From Pseudomonadota bacterium (lineage in GTDB: Bacteria > Desulfobacterota > Desulfovibrionia > Desulfovibrionales > Desulfovibrionaceae): a stretch of 64,000 nucleotides of DNA. The stretch is from the NCBI GenBank assembly GCA_018817515.1, contig JAHIUD010000083.1, forward strand, positions 1 through 64,000, written 5' to 3'. How positions within the stretch are numbered: position 1 is the stretch's first letter; each line of letters begins with the position of its first letter. Both the position numbers and the translations under genes were made by a program. Positions 53,104 to 63,717 of the stretch are shown in pieces. The notes under the pieces are model-generated. The model was not told the origin of the DNA and made no database searches. It saw nothing but the letters and a program-made list of their open reading frames with translations.

Positions 53104-54174
53104 TCAGCCTGCCAGGGCTTCCTCGCGCACTGCGGCGGCAAAGGCCTCCACCTCGGCTTTGGTGGTGGCGAAGGACGTCATCCAGCGCACCACGTTGGTC
53201 TCGTGGTTCCACACGTAGAAGGCGAAGCGGGCCTGCAGCCGGGCGATGACCGCAGGGGCCAGCTGGGCGAACACGGCGTTGGTCGCAACATTCTGGGTGA
53301 GGCTGACGCCGGGGACGGCCGCCACTTGTTCGGCCAGCAGGCGGGCCATGGCGTTGGCCTGGGCGGCGTTTTCGCGCCAAAGCGCGCCTGCGCCGGTGCC
53401 GTCGACATCCCCCTCCAGCAAAGCCAAAAACTGGGCGGCGATGAAGCGCATCTTGGAGCAGAGCTGCATGGCCTGCTTGCGGATGAAGGCAAAGTCCTGC
53501 GCCAGCTCCGGCCGAAAAAAGACGACAGCCTCGCCGAACATGAGCCCGTTCTTGGTGCCGCCGAAGCTGAGCGCGTCCACGCCCGCGCCGCTGGTCATGT
53601 CGCGCAGGCCGCAGCCCAGGGCCACGGCGGCGTTGCCCAGGCGGGCGCCGTCCATGTGCAGGAGCAGGCCGTGGTCGTGGGCGAAGCTTGCCAGGCTGCG
53701 GATCTCCTCGAGGGTGTAGAGGGTGCCGAGCTCCGTGGCCTGGGCGATGGAGACCACGCGCGGCTGGTTGTGGTGCTCGTTGCCCAGGTGATGCAGGAAG
53801 GGCCGCAAAAGCTCCGGGGTGAGCTTGCCGTCGGGGCTGTCCACGCACATGAGCTTGCAGCCCAGGTGCCGCTCCGGCGCGCCGCACTCGTCCACGTTGA
53901 TGTGGGCGCTGGCGGCGCAGAGCACCGCGTGGTGCGGCCTGGTCATGACCGAAAGCGCCAGCACGTTGGCCGCGGTGCCCAGGAACACGAAATAGGCCTC
54001 GGCGGTGTCGCCCAGCAGCTCCTTGAAGCGCTGGCGGGCGGCCTGGGTCAGGGCGTCGGCTCCGTAGGCGGGCGCAGGCCCGCCATATTCCGGACCATCG
54101 TTGGCCGCTGCCAGGGCGGCCATGACGCGCGGATGCACGCCCGCGTAGTTGTCGCTGGCGAAGCAGGGCTGCAT
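53104..54174 (-). CDS. Low-specificity L-threonine aldolase
   Basis: 356 residues. Cleaves threonine/allo-threonine to glycine and acetaldehyde. ASDNYAGVHPRVMAALAAAN at the start, FVFLGTAANVLALSV, LHMDGARLGNAAVALG, and the PLP-binding Lys in DALSFGGTKNG near 206. The ATG at 54174 lies only five bases past the gltX stop, so the two are co-transcribed. Acetaldehyde formed could feed the aldehyde oxidoreductase in this window, but that is inference. Confidence 0.9.
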   Translation of the reverse strand: MQPCFASDNYAGVHPRVMAALAAANDGPEYGGPAPAYGADALTQAARQRFKELLGDTAEAYFVFLGTAANVLALSVMTRPHHAVLCAASAHINVDECGAPERHLGCKLMCVDSPDGKLTPELLRPFLHHLGNEHHNQPRVVSIAQATELGTLYTLEEIRSLASFAHDHGLLLHMDGARLGNAAVALGCGLRDMTSGAGVDALSFGGTKNGLMFGEAVVFFRPELAQDFAFIRKQAMQLCSKMRFIAAQFLALLEGDVDGTGAGALWRENAAQANAMARLLAEQVAAVPGVSLTQNVATNAVFAQLAPAVIARLQARFAFYVWNHETNVVRWMTSFATTKAEVEAFAAAVREEALAG

Positions 54175-54179
54175 GACAG

Positions 54180-55583
54180 CTAGAGCGCCAGTGCCCGCTT
54201 GATGCGCGCCAGACTCTCGGCGCGGCCCAGCACGCACATGGTCTCGAACAGGCCGGGGCTGGCGGTCTTGCCGGTGAGGGCCACGCGCAGGGGCTGGGCC
54301 ACGGCCTTGAACTTGAGCTCGCGCTTGTCCAGGAAGGCCTGGGTGGCGGCTTCGAGCGCCTTGTGGTCAGAGTAGTCGCCAGCAGCCTCGTAGATAGGCA
54401 GCAGCGCGGCCAGCAGCTCGCGGGATTCCGGCTTGAGCTGGTCGGCCACGGCCTTCTCGTCGTACACGAGCTTGTCCGTGGGCAGGAGGAAGAAGCGGGC
54501 CATGTCGGCCATCTCCACCAGGGTCTTGGCGCGCGGCTGGAGCAGGGGCATGATGCTCGCCAGATACGCCGGGTCAAGGTTCAGCCCGTCGAGAGGGCCA
54601 GCCTCAGCCAGGAACTCCGGCAGCAGGGCGGCCAGGCGCTCAGGCGCGGCTTCCTTGATGTAGTGGGCGTTGAGCCACTCCAGCTTTTTCAGGTCGAACA
54701 CCGAGGGCGAGTTGCCCAGGTTGCCCGCCGGGAAGAGCTTCACCAGCTCCTCGCGGCTGAAGATCTCCTGGTCGCCGCAGGCCCAGCCCAGGCGCGCCAG
54801 ATAATTCACCAACGCCTCGGGCAGGTAGCCGAGCTTCTTGTACTCCATCACCGAGAGCGCGCTGTGGCGCTTGGAGAGCTTGGCCTTGTCCGGGCCGAGG
54901 ATCATGGGCACGTGGCCGAATTTCGGCACGTCCCAGCCAAAGGCCTGGTACAGCAATATCTGGCGCGGGGTATTGGCCACGTGGTCGTCGCCGCGCAAAA
55001 CGTCCGTCACGCCCATGGCGTGGTCGTCCACCACCACGGCCAGATTATAGGTGGGCGCGCCGTCGCTGCGGCGCAGGATCATGTCGTCCATTTCGGCGTT
55101 CTGCACGGCCGTGGGGCCTTTCACCATGTCGTGAAAGGCGGTGACGCCGTCCTGTGGGGTCTTGAACCGCACCACGCGTCCAGCGCCGGGTCCGAGGCCC
55201 AGCTCGCGGCAGCGGCCGTCGTACTTTGGCTTCTTGCCCTCGGCACGGGCCTTTTCGCGCATGGCCTCGACCTCTTCCGGCGTGCAGGAGCACCAGTAGG
55301 CGCGGCCAGCAGCCAGCAACTGGTCGATGTGGCTGTTGTAGAGATCGAAGCGCTCGCTCTGGAACACGGCGGTGCCCTCGGCGGCAAGGTCCAGCCAGGC
55401 CATGGCCTCGATGATGGCGTCGGTGGCCTGCTTGGTGCTGCGCTCGCGGTCGGTGTCCTCCACGCGCAGCAGGAACGTGCCGCCCTTGCTCTTGGCCAAA
55501 AGCCAGCTGAACAGCGCGGTGCGCGCGCCGCCGATATGCAGGTAGCCCGTGGGGCTGGGCGCGAAGCGGGTGACGGTGGTCAT
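54180..55583 (-). CDS. gltX: Glutamyl-tRNA synthetase
   Basis: 467 residues. HIGH-type motif APSPTGYLHIGGARTALFSW, KLSKR near residue 241, and LLRVEDTDRERS. Charges tRNA-Glu, which also feeds the C5 heme pathway through hemL (and possibly tRNA-Gln by the indirect route). The CSCTPEEVE segment resembles the zinc-binding insertion of many GluRS. Opens the gltX-threonine aldolase operon. Confidence 0.97.
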   Translation of the reverse strand: MTTVTRFAPSPTGYLHIGGARTALFSWLLAKSKGGTFLLRVEDTDRERSTKQATDAIIEAMAWLDLAAEGTAVFQSERFDLYNSHIDQLLAAGRAYWCSCTPEEVEAMREKARAEGKKPKYDGRCRELGLGPGAGRVVRFKTPQDGVTAFHDMVKGPTAVQNAEMDDMILRRSDGAPTYNLAVVVDDHAMGVTDVLRGDDHVANTPRQILLYQAFGWDVPKFGHVPMILGPDKAKLSKRHSALSVMEYKKLGYLPEALVNYLARLGWACGDQEIFSREELVKLFPAGNLGNSPSVFDLKKLEWLNAHYIKEAAPERLAALLPEFLAEAGPLDGLNLDPAYLASIMPLLQPRAKTLVEMADMARFFLLPTDKLVYDEKAVADQLKPESRELLAALLPIYEAAGDYSDHKALEAATQAFLDKRELKFKAVAQPLRVALTGKTASPGLFETMCVLGRAESLARIKRALAL

Positions 55584-55653
55584 GTGGATATGTCTCCTGA
55601 AGCTGTGGTGGCTGGGGGAATCGGTGGGAGGGCGCTGGCTGGGTTGCGGGGTT

Positions 55654-55893
55654 TTAGGTCTCTTCCACGGCGTCTACGGATTCTACGGCCTTGATGCCGC
55701 GCACCTCGCGAAGGACGATGCGCTCCACGCTGCCCTGCAGGGTCTGCTGCGACATTGGGCAGGTCTTGCAACGGCCCGTGAGGCGCACCTTGACGATGCC
55801 CTTGTCGGTGATCTCCACCAGCTCGACGTCGCCGCCGTCTGCCTGGAGCATGGGCCGCACCTTGGCCAGGGCAGCCTCGACCTTCTCGCGCAT
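55654..55893 (-). CDS. NifU C-terminal-domain iron-sulfur scaffold
   Basis: 79 residues from the ATG at 55893 (CGGGAGGAATTGCCC). Sequence VRPMLQADGGDVELVEITDK and VRLTGRCKTCPMSQQTLQGS, the conserved CxxC of the NifU-C/NfuA domain. A minimal scaffold that receives and passes [4Fe-4S] clusters, fitting an organism full of iron-sulfur enzymes. It is 70 bases upstream of gltX on the same strand. Confidence 0.92.
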   Translation of the reverse strand: MREKVEAALAKVRPMLQADGGDVELVEITDKGIVKVRLTGRCKTCPMSQQTLQGSVERIVLREVRGIKAVESVDAVEET

Positions 55894-55999
55894 GGGCAAT
55901 TCCTCCCGAAATCGATGCGGGCAGAACTACGGCGTTTGGCCTGGGCTGTCAACGCAGGCGGCCAGGGGCGCTGCCCCTGGACCCGGCCAGAGCCGTGAG

Positions 56000-56342
56000 G
56001 CCTCCGGAGGCTGTGGGGCCTGAGGCCCCCCAGACCCCCCCATTACGCGAAAGGTTCCTGTCGACGCAAAGCCGTCAACAGGAACCTTTCGCTTTGGTGG
56101 GTCATGGGAAGTTACGGGAGGATATAGCCTCCTTTCGGTTTCGGCACGCCTTCCCTCTCAAGAAGGGGCCAACCGTGCGCGAGCTTTTGAGCGTCTCCGC
56201 TCAAAAGCTCGCGCACATTGCCAGGGCCAGGCCAAGCCGAGGCCTATGGCCCAGCCGCCCGGGCCCAGGCCAATGGGGGGGGCGGGGGCCTCAGGCCCCA
56301 GGCCGCCGGAGGCATCTCCCGGCTTTGGCCGCCGGAGGCATT
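56000..56342. repeat. Composite dispersed repeat, copies B and C in inverted orientation
   Basis: Copy B begins with a GC-rich block at 56000-56044 (CCTCCGGAGGCTGTGGGGCC, then TGAGGCCCCC and a C-run ending in ATT). Next is a long inverted repeat at 56047-56092 (19-base arms with one mismatch). Copy C is inverted: a perfect 19-base-arm hairpin at 56175-56216, a spacer containing CATTGCCAGGGCCAGG (matching copy A reverse complement), then the GC block at 56268-56312 and a partial echo at 56329-56342. The whole stretch looks like a MITE-like unit with GC-rich inverted ends. It occupies the gap between the NifU-C and DIM-like genes. A smaller hairpin CCAGGGGC-GCT-GCCCCTGG lies just before (about 55961-55979). 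Confidence 0.65.
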
Positions 56343-56356
56343 TCCTGGCCTTGGGG

Positions 56357-56737
56357 CTAGTGGCCCTCGCCGTGGTGGCATTCGTGTCCGTCGCCGTGGG
56401 CCATGCAGAGGATCTGCTTGTCGGCCAGCTTGCCTTCTTTCCAGGCTTGCAGGGCTTCGCCCACGGGGCCGGCGGCGCCGCGGATGACTGTGAGGCCGGC
56501 CTTGCGCAGGTTGGCCACGGCGCCCTCGCCCATGTTTCCGGCGATGAGCGTGGACACGCCCATTTCCACCAGGGTGGGGATGAGGTTTGATTTGCAGCCG
56601 CAGGCCGGGGGCGGGGTGAAGCTCTCCTGGGCGGCCACGGACTTGTCGTCGTTCAGGCTGTAGATGGTGAAGGATTCGCAGTGGCCGAAATGCTCGTCCA
56701 CGGCGCCGCTGCGGGTGGGGATGGCGATCTTGAGCAT
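56357..56737 (-). CDS. Dinitrogenase Fe-Mo cofactor (NifX/NafY-like) family protein
   Basis: 126 residues. MLKIAIPTRSGAVDEHFGHC ESFTIY-type start, a CGC motif, and the conserved region STLIAGNMGEGAVANLRKAG characterise the NifX/VnfX/MTH1175 group, which binds iron-molybdenum or related clusters. The C-terminal His-rich tail HGDGHECHHGEGH suggests metal binding. These small proteins occur in many anaerobes without nitrogenase, where their role is unclear. It follows the DUF134 gene by 18 bases, probably one operon. Confidence 0.88.
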   Translation of the reverse strand: MLKIAIPTRSGAVDEHFGHCESFTIYSLNDDKSVAAQESFTPPPACGCKSNLIPTLVEMGVSTLIAGNMGEGAVANLRKAGLTVIRGAAGPVGEALQAWKEGKLADKQILCMAHGDGHECHHGEGH

Positions 56738-56755
56738 GGGGTGTCTCCGTTTGGG

Positions 56756-57235
56756 TTAGGCGTTGGGGTCGTTGCTGTTGGGGTCGTTGATGACGGTGTG
56801 GCAGGCGGAGGGGCCGTAGCAGCCGCTGCGCTGGAAATTGGCGTCGCCGCAGGCCGGGCAGGCGTGGGGCCGCCCGGTGCCGAAGGGCTCTTCCCAGGCG
56901 TGGGAGCAGGCGGGGCAGATGAAGGCGCGCGCCGTGGGCAGGGCCGCAAGCTCGTCCTGCGGCACCTCAATGCGCAAAACGAGGCCCAGCACCAGCGCGC
57001 GGGCGACCTTCCTGCGCGCGGCCTCAATGGTCCGGCCGAAGGTCTGGCGCGAGACGCCCATGCGCCCGGCGGCCTGCTCCTGGTACAGGCCCTCGAAGTC
57101 CGCCAGGCGGATGGCCTCGTACTCGTCCAGGGTCAGCACAGCCTCGTCCACGCTGGACGCGGGCACGCCCATGGGCTTGAACAGTTTGCAGGCTGGCTTG
57201 CCGAGGATGTTGCGGCAGCATTTTGGTCGCGGCAT
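56756..57235 (-). CDS. DUF134-family DNA-binding protein
   Basis: 159 residues. Opens MPRPKCCRNILGKPACKLFK, then LTLDEYEAIRLADFEGLYQE and a sigma-like helix-turn-helix QEQAAGRMGVSRQTFGRTIE (residues about 50-75). The C-terminal third adds a zinc-ribbon-like module, CPACSHAW and CPACG. DUF134 proteins commonly sit beside NifX/DIM-like genes, as here. A perfect 20-base palindrome lies just upstream of its start, which suggests autoregulation. Confidence 0.9.
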   Translation of the reverse strand: MPRPKCCRNILGKPACKLFKPMGVPASSVDEAVLTLDEYEAIRLADFEGLYQEQAAGRMGVSRQTFGRTIEAARRKVARALVLGLVLRIEVPQDELAALPTARAFICPACSHAWEEPFGTGRPHACPACGDANFQRSGCYGPSACHTVINDPNSNDPNA

Positions 57236-57259
57236 GAGCGTCCTCCGTGAGAGGACAGG

Positions 57260-57279
57260 TTATGGGCATATGCCCATAA
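57260..57279. promoter_or_regulatory. 20-base perfect palindrome upstream of the DUF134-DIM operon
   Basis: Core ATGGGCATATGCCCAT flanked by TT and AA, about 25 bases before the DUF134 start codon. An outer GACA (57254-57257) and TGTC (57280-57283) add partial symmetry. Position and symmetry fit an operator for the DUF134 protein. Confidence 0.7.
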
Positions 57280-57392
57280 TGTCAAGAGGGGGACGCAGCC
57301 CAGGGGAGGCAGCAGGGGCTCGCGCGTGGCGTCATCCCGTCATGCCATCATCCATGGACCCTGTCAGGCCAGCGGTGGAGGCGGGGCTTCTG

Positions 57393-59117
57393 CTATGGAT
57401 TCTTCTCGACCCAGTCCTTAAGGATGGCGCAATTGCTTATGGCTGTCTTGGACAGGGAGGAAGCCTCACGGAGCATCGCATCGGCGAAGAGTTGGTACTC
57501 CGGATTAATCGTGTTGTCCGCCATGCAGAGGCGGTCGTAAAGTAGTTTCACCCCTACCTTGCCATTCAGCCTTTTGGCGTTTGTCATAACAAGCGTTGCG
57601 TTTGAGAATTGCGAGGCCGCCGCAACGAGTGCCGAGCGCGCACTTTCAGAAACGATCGAGTCGCTCGATTTCATGAGCGCGGCATTATATGTCGTGAAAT
57701 CTGTAAACGCATTTGTTATGTCGCCGGCGGCGTCTCCGTTCCACTTCTCCACGGAGAATATCAGGTGCGTGTGCAGGGCGTACTGGCTGAGCACCGCGCC
57801 GAGTTTCGGCACGATGACGATGGGATACTGGAAGTTGTAGCGCATCAGGTAATCTCCTGAGTGGCGCGGGCAGGATTTGTACCAAGACACCGGCTTTCCT
57901 GTCTTCGCATCAAAAACCTTGACGTTCTTGTCCCATTCCCCAGAGCTTCGCAGGCTTTGATAGAATGAGGAAAGAATGGCCGAGTTTGCAGAGCGGTACA
58001 TATAATATGGGCCAGGATGTGTGGCATTCATACCGATTGCTGCGCAACACATCTCTTTGCACGTACTGTTTGATATGAGCGTTGAGGAATCGCTTGTTTG
58101 GTTGCATGCGATGTCGTAATGCTTAATGTCATGCATTGTAATGATCCGTTTGTTATCATTATCACATTTTTCGCAGATGTAATCAGTTTTGGGCTTGTCT
58201 GTGGCATTATCGAATATCGTTAGCCTATATAATCTGTGAGAGTCCTTGTCAAAGCGAAGCTCGGAAAGGGCCGGTGCATAGCCAGCCTGTGGCGTCATCT
58301 TTGCGATGGTGCTGTCAACCATGAAGTCTTCCTGTTGCAGCAGAACATATGTTCCATACAAGAGCTCATTGCTTGTCGTGTTTTGTTTTGTGTTTTGGCT
58401 GTCCTGCCTGTGAAGTGCAAAGCGATGGTCGAATACAACATCGTCGTTGTTCGTGCTGATGAGCATGTCCGCAATGGGCTGAGCGACCTTGAGCACCATT
58501 CCGGCGGCGGGTTGAACGGCAAGCGCCATCTCTGAAGCAAGTCGCAGCGTTCGCTGCATTTCTGCGTTGTCCTTTTTGTCGCTCTCGATGATGACGATGC
58601 GCATCAGAAGATCGTTGCCCGTGACTGTGACTGGGCCAAGGAAGGGCCAGTCGTCCAGGTCGAGCATGGACCCCAGAGTCTGGCGCTCGCTGCCGAAGAC
58701 GACGAAGCTCTCTCTTTTGTTGATTGAGCTCGCGGATTTTTCGTTGTTTGATGTGGCGTCAAAGGAGACAACCACAACGATTTGCCCTGTCTTGTCTACT
58801 ATGCCAGATTCCTTGAAATACTTGATGAATGCCGAGTTGAGCCGGACCAGTATCCTGTCGTTCTGTCCCACCACTCTGTCGGTGTCGCTCTTACTGGCGC
58901 GCTTGTGGACCAAAGGAACGAATCTTGGCTGCCCGCACAACTGCTGCGGGATACTCTCGCCCTGGCAGTTCCATTCGTCATGCACGCGATAGAGCGAAGC
59001 CGTGCCGGCGTGGACGGCGCGGTCATTCTTGCCCGTGTCGACCTGGTTCGCACATGCGGCAACGAGCAGGGCGAGGCCTATGACCAGAACCGTGATTTTG
59101 GGGATGCGCAGATGCAT
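57393..59117 (-). CDS. AT-rich orphan lipoprotein
   Basis: 574 residues. Signal peptide with lipobox: KITVLVIGLALLVAAC, Cys near 22, so a lipid-anchored envelope protein. The mature part is long, with many Asn/Ser/Asp and about a dozen further cysteines, including CEKCDNDNKR and STCKEMCCAA near the middle (disulfides likely). No family recognised; no coiled coil or repeat stands out. Codon use is much more AT-rich than the neighbours, indicating acquired DNA. It is monocistronic: a terminator-like stem lies beyond the DUF134 promoter only, and none is obvious for this gene. ATG at 59117. Confidence 0.75.
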   Translation of the reverse strand: MHLRIPKITVLVIGLALLVAACANQVDTGKNDRAVHAGTASLYRVHDEWNCQGESIPQQLCGQPRFVPLVHKRASKSDTDRVVGQNDRILVRLNSAFIKYFKESGIVDKTGQIVVVVSFDATSNNEKSASSINKRESFVVFGSERQTLGSMLDLDDWPFLGPVTVTGNDLLMRIVIIESDKKDNAEMQRTLRLASEMALAVQPAAGMVLKVAQPIADMLISTNNDDVVFDHRFALHRQDSQNTKQNTTSNELLYGTYVLLQQEDFMVDSTIAKMTPQAGYAPALSELRFDKDSHRLYRLTIFDNATDKPKTDYICEKCDNDNKRIITMHDIKHYDIACNQTSDSSTLISNSTCKEMCCAAIGMNATHPGPYYMYRSANSAILSSFYQSLRSSGEWDKNVKVFDAKTGKPVSWYKSCPRHSGDYLMRYNFQYPIVIVPKLGAVLSQYALHTHLIFSVEKWNGDAAGDITNAFTDFTTYNAALMKSSDSIVSESARSALVAAASQFSNATLVMTNAKRLNGKVGVKLLYDRLCMADNTINPEYQLFADAMLREASSLSKTAISNCAILKDWVEKNP

Positions 59118-59276
59118 GGTGTTCCCTCGCTGTTTATACGACGCAACGATGCGCCTGACGTCCGGTTCGCCCAGCGGGGGGGCTTTGTAAGTGGCGAACT
59201 TTATTTAATCTAATTTATAATATGGCATACTGTACAGGCCAAGTCAATAGTATGTGTGGCCCGGTTGAGGCGCAGG

Positions 59277-59301
59277 AAAAAAGGCCCGCAATGCGCGGGC
59301 C
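59277..59301 (-). terminator. Rho-independent terminator of the zra operon
   Basis: Minus strand: stem GGCCCGC / GCGGGCC, then a run of six T, 35 bases after the response-regulator stop. Confidence 0.85.
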
Positions 59302-59335
59302 AGGGAAAGGGGGTGCAATGTTGCGCAGGCCGCAG

Positions 59336-60744
<1,409 letters not shown>

Positions 60745-60748
<4 letters not shown>

Positions 60749-62880
60749 GCTGGGTCACCTCCGGAGTCGGGAGCTGTTGTCTGGTCGGCGGGGTGGCGAG
60801 CGGGCCCGCCGCTGTCGCCATTGCCGCCATCATTGTCGTTGTCGTCGTCGAGCTTGGGCTTGGCCTCGAGGGCGTAGCCCGGGCAGTCGGGGAAGAAAAG
60901 GCTCACCGTGGTGCCCTCGCCCGGCGTGGAGTCGATGACGGCGCGGCCCTTGTGGGCGCGCATGATGCCCTGGACGATGGCCAGGCCAAGACCCGTGCCC
61001 TGGCGCTTGGCCGTGAAGAAGGGCTCGAAGGCCTGGCTGCGCACCTCCTCGTCCATGCCCTTGCCGGTGTCGGACACGCTGACCCAGACGCCCGGAGCAT
61101 CGGCGGCCACCGAACGTGTGGAGGCCAGGGTGATGCTTCCTCCTCCTACCCCCCTGGTCTGGGCTTCGGTCTGGACCTCGGGCAGGGCGTCCAGGGCGTT
61201 GACCATGAGGTTCAACAGCGCCTGCTTGAGGCCGTCCTCGTCGGCGCAGATCTCGGTCACGTCGAGGTTGAGCACCGGGGTCACGCCCTTGGCCTCCAGG
61301 TCGAAGCGCAGCAGGCCTTGCAGGCCCTCGGCCACCTGGACCAGGTCGATGGGGTCCGGGCTGAGCTCGCGCGGGCGGGCCAGGTAGAGCAGGTCCGTGA
61401 CCACGCGGTTCAGGCGGTCGGCCTCCTGGACCATGGTGCAGGCATACGAGGACAAGGGCTCCTGGCCCTTGAGCTTGGTGGCGAAGAGCTGGGCGAAGCC
61501 GCGCAGGGAGGAGAGCGGGTTTCTGATCTCGTGGGCCACGCCTGCGGCCAGCGAGCCGATGGCCGCCAGGCGCTTGGCCTCGGCCAGATCGTCCTCCAGG
61601 CTCTTCATGCGGGTGCGGTCGCGCAGGAGCACGAGCTTTTCCTCAGTCGGAGCCGCGGCCTGGCCTGCGCCCTTGCAGAGGGGCTGGCAGGCTCCGTCCT
61701 CGACCTGCAAGGGCAGGCAGAGCACTTCCAGCATGCGTCCGTCGTGCTCATATTGCCGCCATTCGTCCGGGCGGGAGCCGTCTGTGGCGGCCATTTCGGC
61801 AAAGGGGAAATCGCGGAAGCTGTGGCCGATGAGGTCCGCTTCGGCCCCGGAATCCGAGCCGTTGTCTCCCAAGAGCAGGCGCGCGGCGGAGCCGTTGGCC
61901 GAGACGATCAGCCCGCCGGGGCCGAGGGTCAACAGGCCGTCGGGCATGTTGTCCAAAAGCTTGGAGTGGAAGCGTTCCAGGCGCGCGGCCTTGAGCGCCT
62001 GGTTGCGGCGGCTCAAGTAGGCCAGGGCGAGGAACCAGAGCACTGCGGCCGCGCCGAGCACGTAGCCGGTCTGGAGCAGCGCCGCGCGGCGGTAGGCGTC
62101 GAACTGCGCCAGATGCTTGGCGGGGCTTAAGGCCGCCACCAGGAAGACGGAGGGCACCTCCGGCATGCGGACGCTGTCGAGCTCGTCGGGCGGCGGGCCC
62201 ATCATGCCGTTTGGGCCCATGCCCATGCCGGGTCCCATGCCAGGCCCTTGGCCGCGCCCCATGCCAGGCCCTTGGCCGCGCCCCATGCCAGGTCCTTGGC
62301 CGCGCCCTTGGCCGCGCCCCAGGCCCTGGCCAGAGCCGGGTCCGCGGGGCCGCAGCTCAAAGGGCAGAACAGGCACGCCCTGGGCCACATCAGAGCAGAT
62401 GCGCGAGAGGCTGGGCCGCGCGCGCAGGGCCGCGAACAGGGCGGTCTTGCCCTGGTAGCGCAGGGGGCCTTCCCAGTGGCCCCTGGTCTCCAGCTCGGCC
62501 AGGATCTCCTCGGGCAGGGCGATGGACTCAGGCTTGTCGTCCTTGGCCGAGGAGACGATGAGTGCGCCGTCGTCGCCGAAAACGCCGAGGAACACGATGT
62601 CGCCCGAGGCGGTGATCTCCTGGAAAAATTCCTTGATGGTCGGGGACAGGTTGTCGGTCATGCCCGGCGCGCGTCCCAGGCCGTGCATGATGCGCATGAG
62701 GTTGGCCTCGACCCCGTGCAGCACCGCCCCGGCGGAGAGCAGCAGGTGCTGGTCCACAAGCTCGCGCTGGCGGCGGATGTTCTGCCAGGTCAGGAAAATG
62801 CTGCCCGCGCCCAGGATCAGGAGCGCGACCACCGCCGCCAGGACCGGGCCTTTGTCTTTGTGAATGGTGCGCAGTTCCAT
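60745..62880 (-). CDS. zraS: ZraS-type sensor histidine kinase with Gly/Met-rich periplasmic loop
   Basis: 711 residues from the ATG at 62880; the open frame extends further but without a ribosome site. Two membrane segments (about 11-31 and 271-290) flank a 240-residue periplasmic sensor. Its last part (178-231) is a low-complexity run of Gly, Pro, Gln, Arg and Met repeats (GRGQGPGMG). PAS-like region near 310-420, then dimerisation/phosphorylation His near 450 in LAAGVAHEIRNPLSSLRG, and ATPase motifs NLMVNALDALPE, SDTGKGMDEEV and GTGLGLAIVQGIM. Pairs with zraR. The DNA of the loop contains 15-base direct repeats (about 62188-62343). Confidence 0.92.
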
Positions 62881-62992
62881 GTTCCTGTATCCGGTGCCAT
62901 CGTGTTTTGGGGGCGTGGCCTGGACGATGCTCAAGCCTGTTTGTGAATGGCCGCTTCACGGGCGGCTGTCAACAATGCGTGGTCTTTCATGG

Positions 62993-63030
62993 AAAAGGCG
63001 GCCCGGCTGGGGGGAGCCAACCGGACCGCC
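62993..63030 (-). terminator. Partial terminator between zraP and zraS
   Basis: Minus strand: stem GGCGGTCCGG / CCGGGCCGCC with one mismatch and a 14-base loop, followed by TTTT. Probably lowers expression of the kinase-regulator pair relative to zraP. Confidence 0.65.
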
Positions 63031-63062
63031 AGAGGGAAGGTCGCTGTCGCGTGGGTTGGGGG

Positions 63063-63569
63063 CTAGTAGCCGCCGCCCATCATGCCGCCACGGGGGCCAT
63101 AGCCGCCGCCAGCGCCCGGGCAGTCGCCGGCGGAGATGCCTGGGCAGCCTTCGCCAGCGCCGTAGCCCATGCCGGGGCCGCCGCCGAAGCCGCCGCCGCG
63201 ATGATAGCCGCGGCCAAAGGCCTTGATGCCGGTTTCCTTCTCAATCTCGGTGCGCAGGGCGTCGCGCTCGACGTTCATGCTGGTGCGCAGCTTGGTGATG
63301 TCGCTGATGAGCGACTGGATGTCGGAGCGCTCGGCCTTGCCGGAGCGGCTCAGGGCCTGGAGTTCGGTCTGCTTGGCCCAGATCTGCTCGCGCAGCTCGA
63401 CGAGCTTGACGTGGTGCTTGTCCACGATCTTCTCGACGGCGGCCTGCTTTTCCGGGGTCAGGGTGGGCTCGACGTTGCGGGCGCGGGTGCCCTTGCCAGC
63501 GGCCATTGCGAAGGCCGACATGGAGACCAGGGCCAGGACGGTGAAGGTGACGATGATGCGCTTTCTCAT
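63063..63569 (-). CDS. zraP: ZraP/Spy-like periplasmic stress protein
   Basis: 168 residues. Signal peptide KRIIVTFTVLALVSMSAFAM with cleavage near AMA-A. Helical middle with LTPEKQAAVEKIVDKHHVKL and DIQSLISDITKLRTSMNVER (heavy-metal-resistance/ZraP family, LTxxQ motif). The C-terminal 45 residues are Gly/Met-rich (GGGPGMGYG, GGMMGGG) with two CPG motifs. ZraP proteins are zinc-responsive periplasmic chaperones. First gene of a zraP-zraS-zraR operon with a sigma-54 promoter. Confidence 0.9.
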   Translation of the reverse strand: MRKRIIVTFTVLALVSMSAFAMAAGKGTRARNVEPTLTPEKQAAVEKIVDKHHVKLVELREQIWAKQTELQALSRSGKAERSDIQSLISDITKLRTSMNVERDALRTEIEKETGIKAFGRGYHRGGGFGGGPGMGYGAGEGCPGISAGDCPGAGGGYGPRGGMMGGGY

Positions 63570-63651
63570 GGGATGCTCCTAGTATGGTTTGCTCAGGTGA
63601 AGGTGAGCTGTCCTTTGTGGACGGCGTTCCGTCCGGTGTTGCCTCATTATA

Positions 63652-63667
63652 AGCATGTGCCGTGCCA
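63652..63667 (-). promoter_or_regulatory. Sigma-54 promoter of the zra operon
   Basis: Minus strand TGGCACG-GCAC-ATGCT, matching TGGCACG-N4-TTGCW except for one base. The -24 GG and -12 GC are at the exact spacing. Start codon of zraP 85 bases downstream. Confidence 0.85.
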
Positions 63668-63717
63668 AATATTTTATGCTGTTATTTTAGACTATTGCGC
63701 AGTCGATTGAAACGGAT

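Noticed and set aside
62188-62343. 15-base direct repeats as a possible intergenic repeat array
   Set aside because: They are in frame inside the sensor kinase gene and encode the Gly/Met-rich loop.
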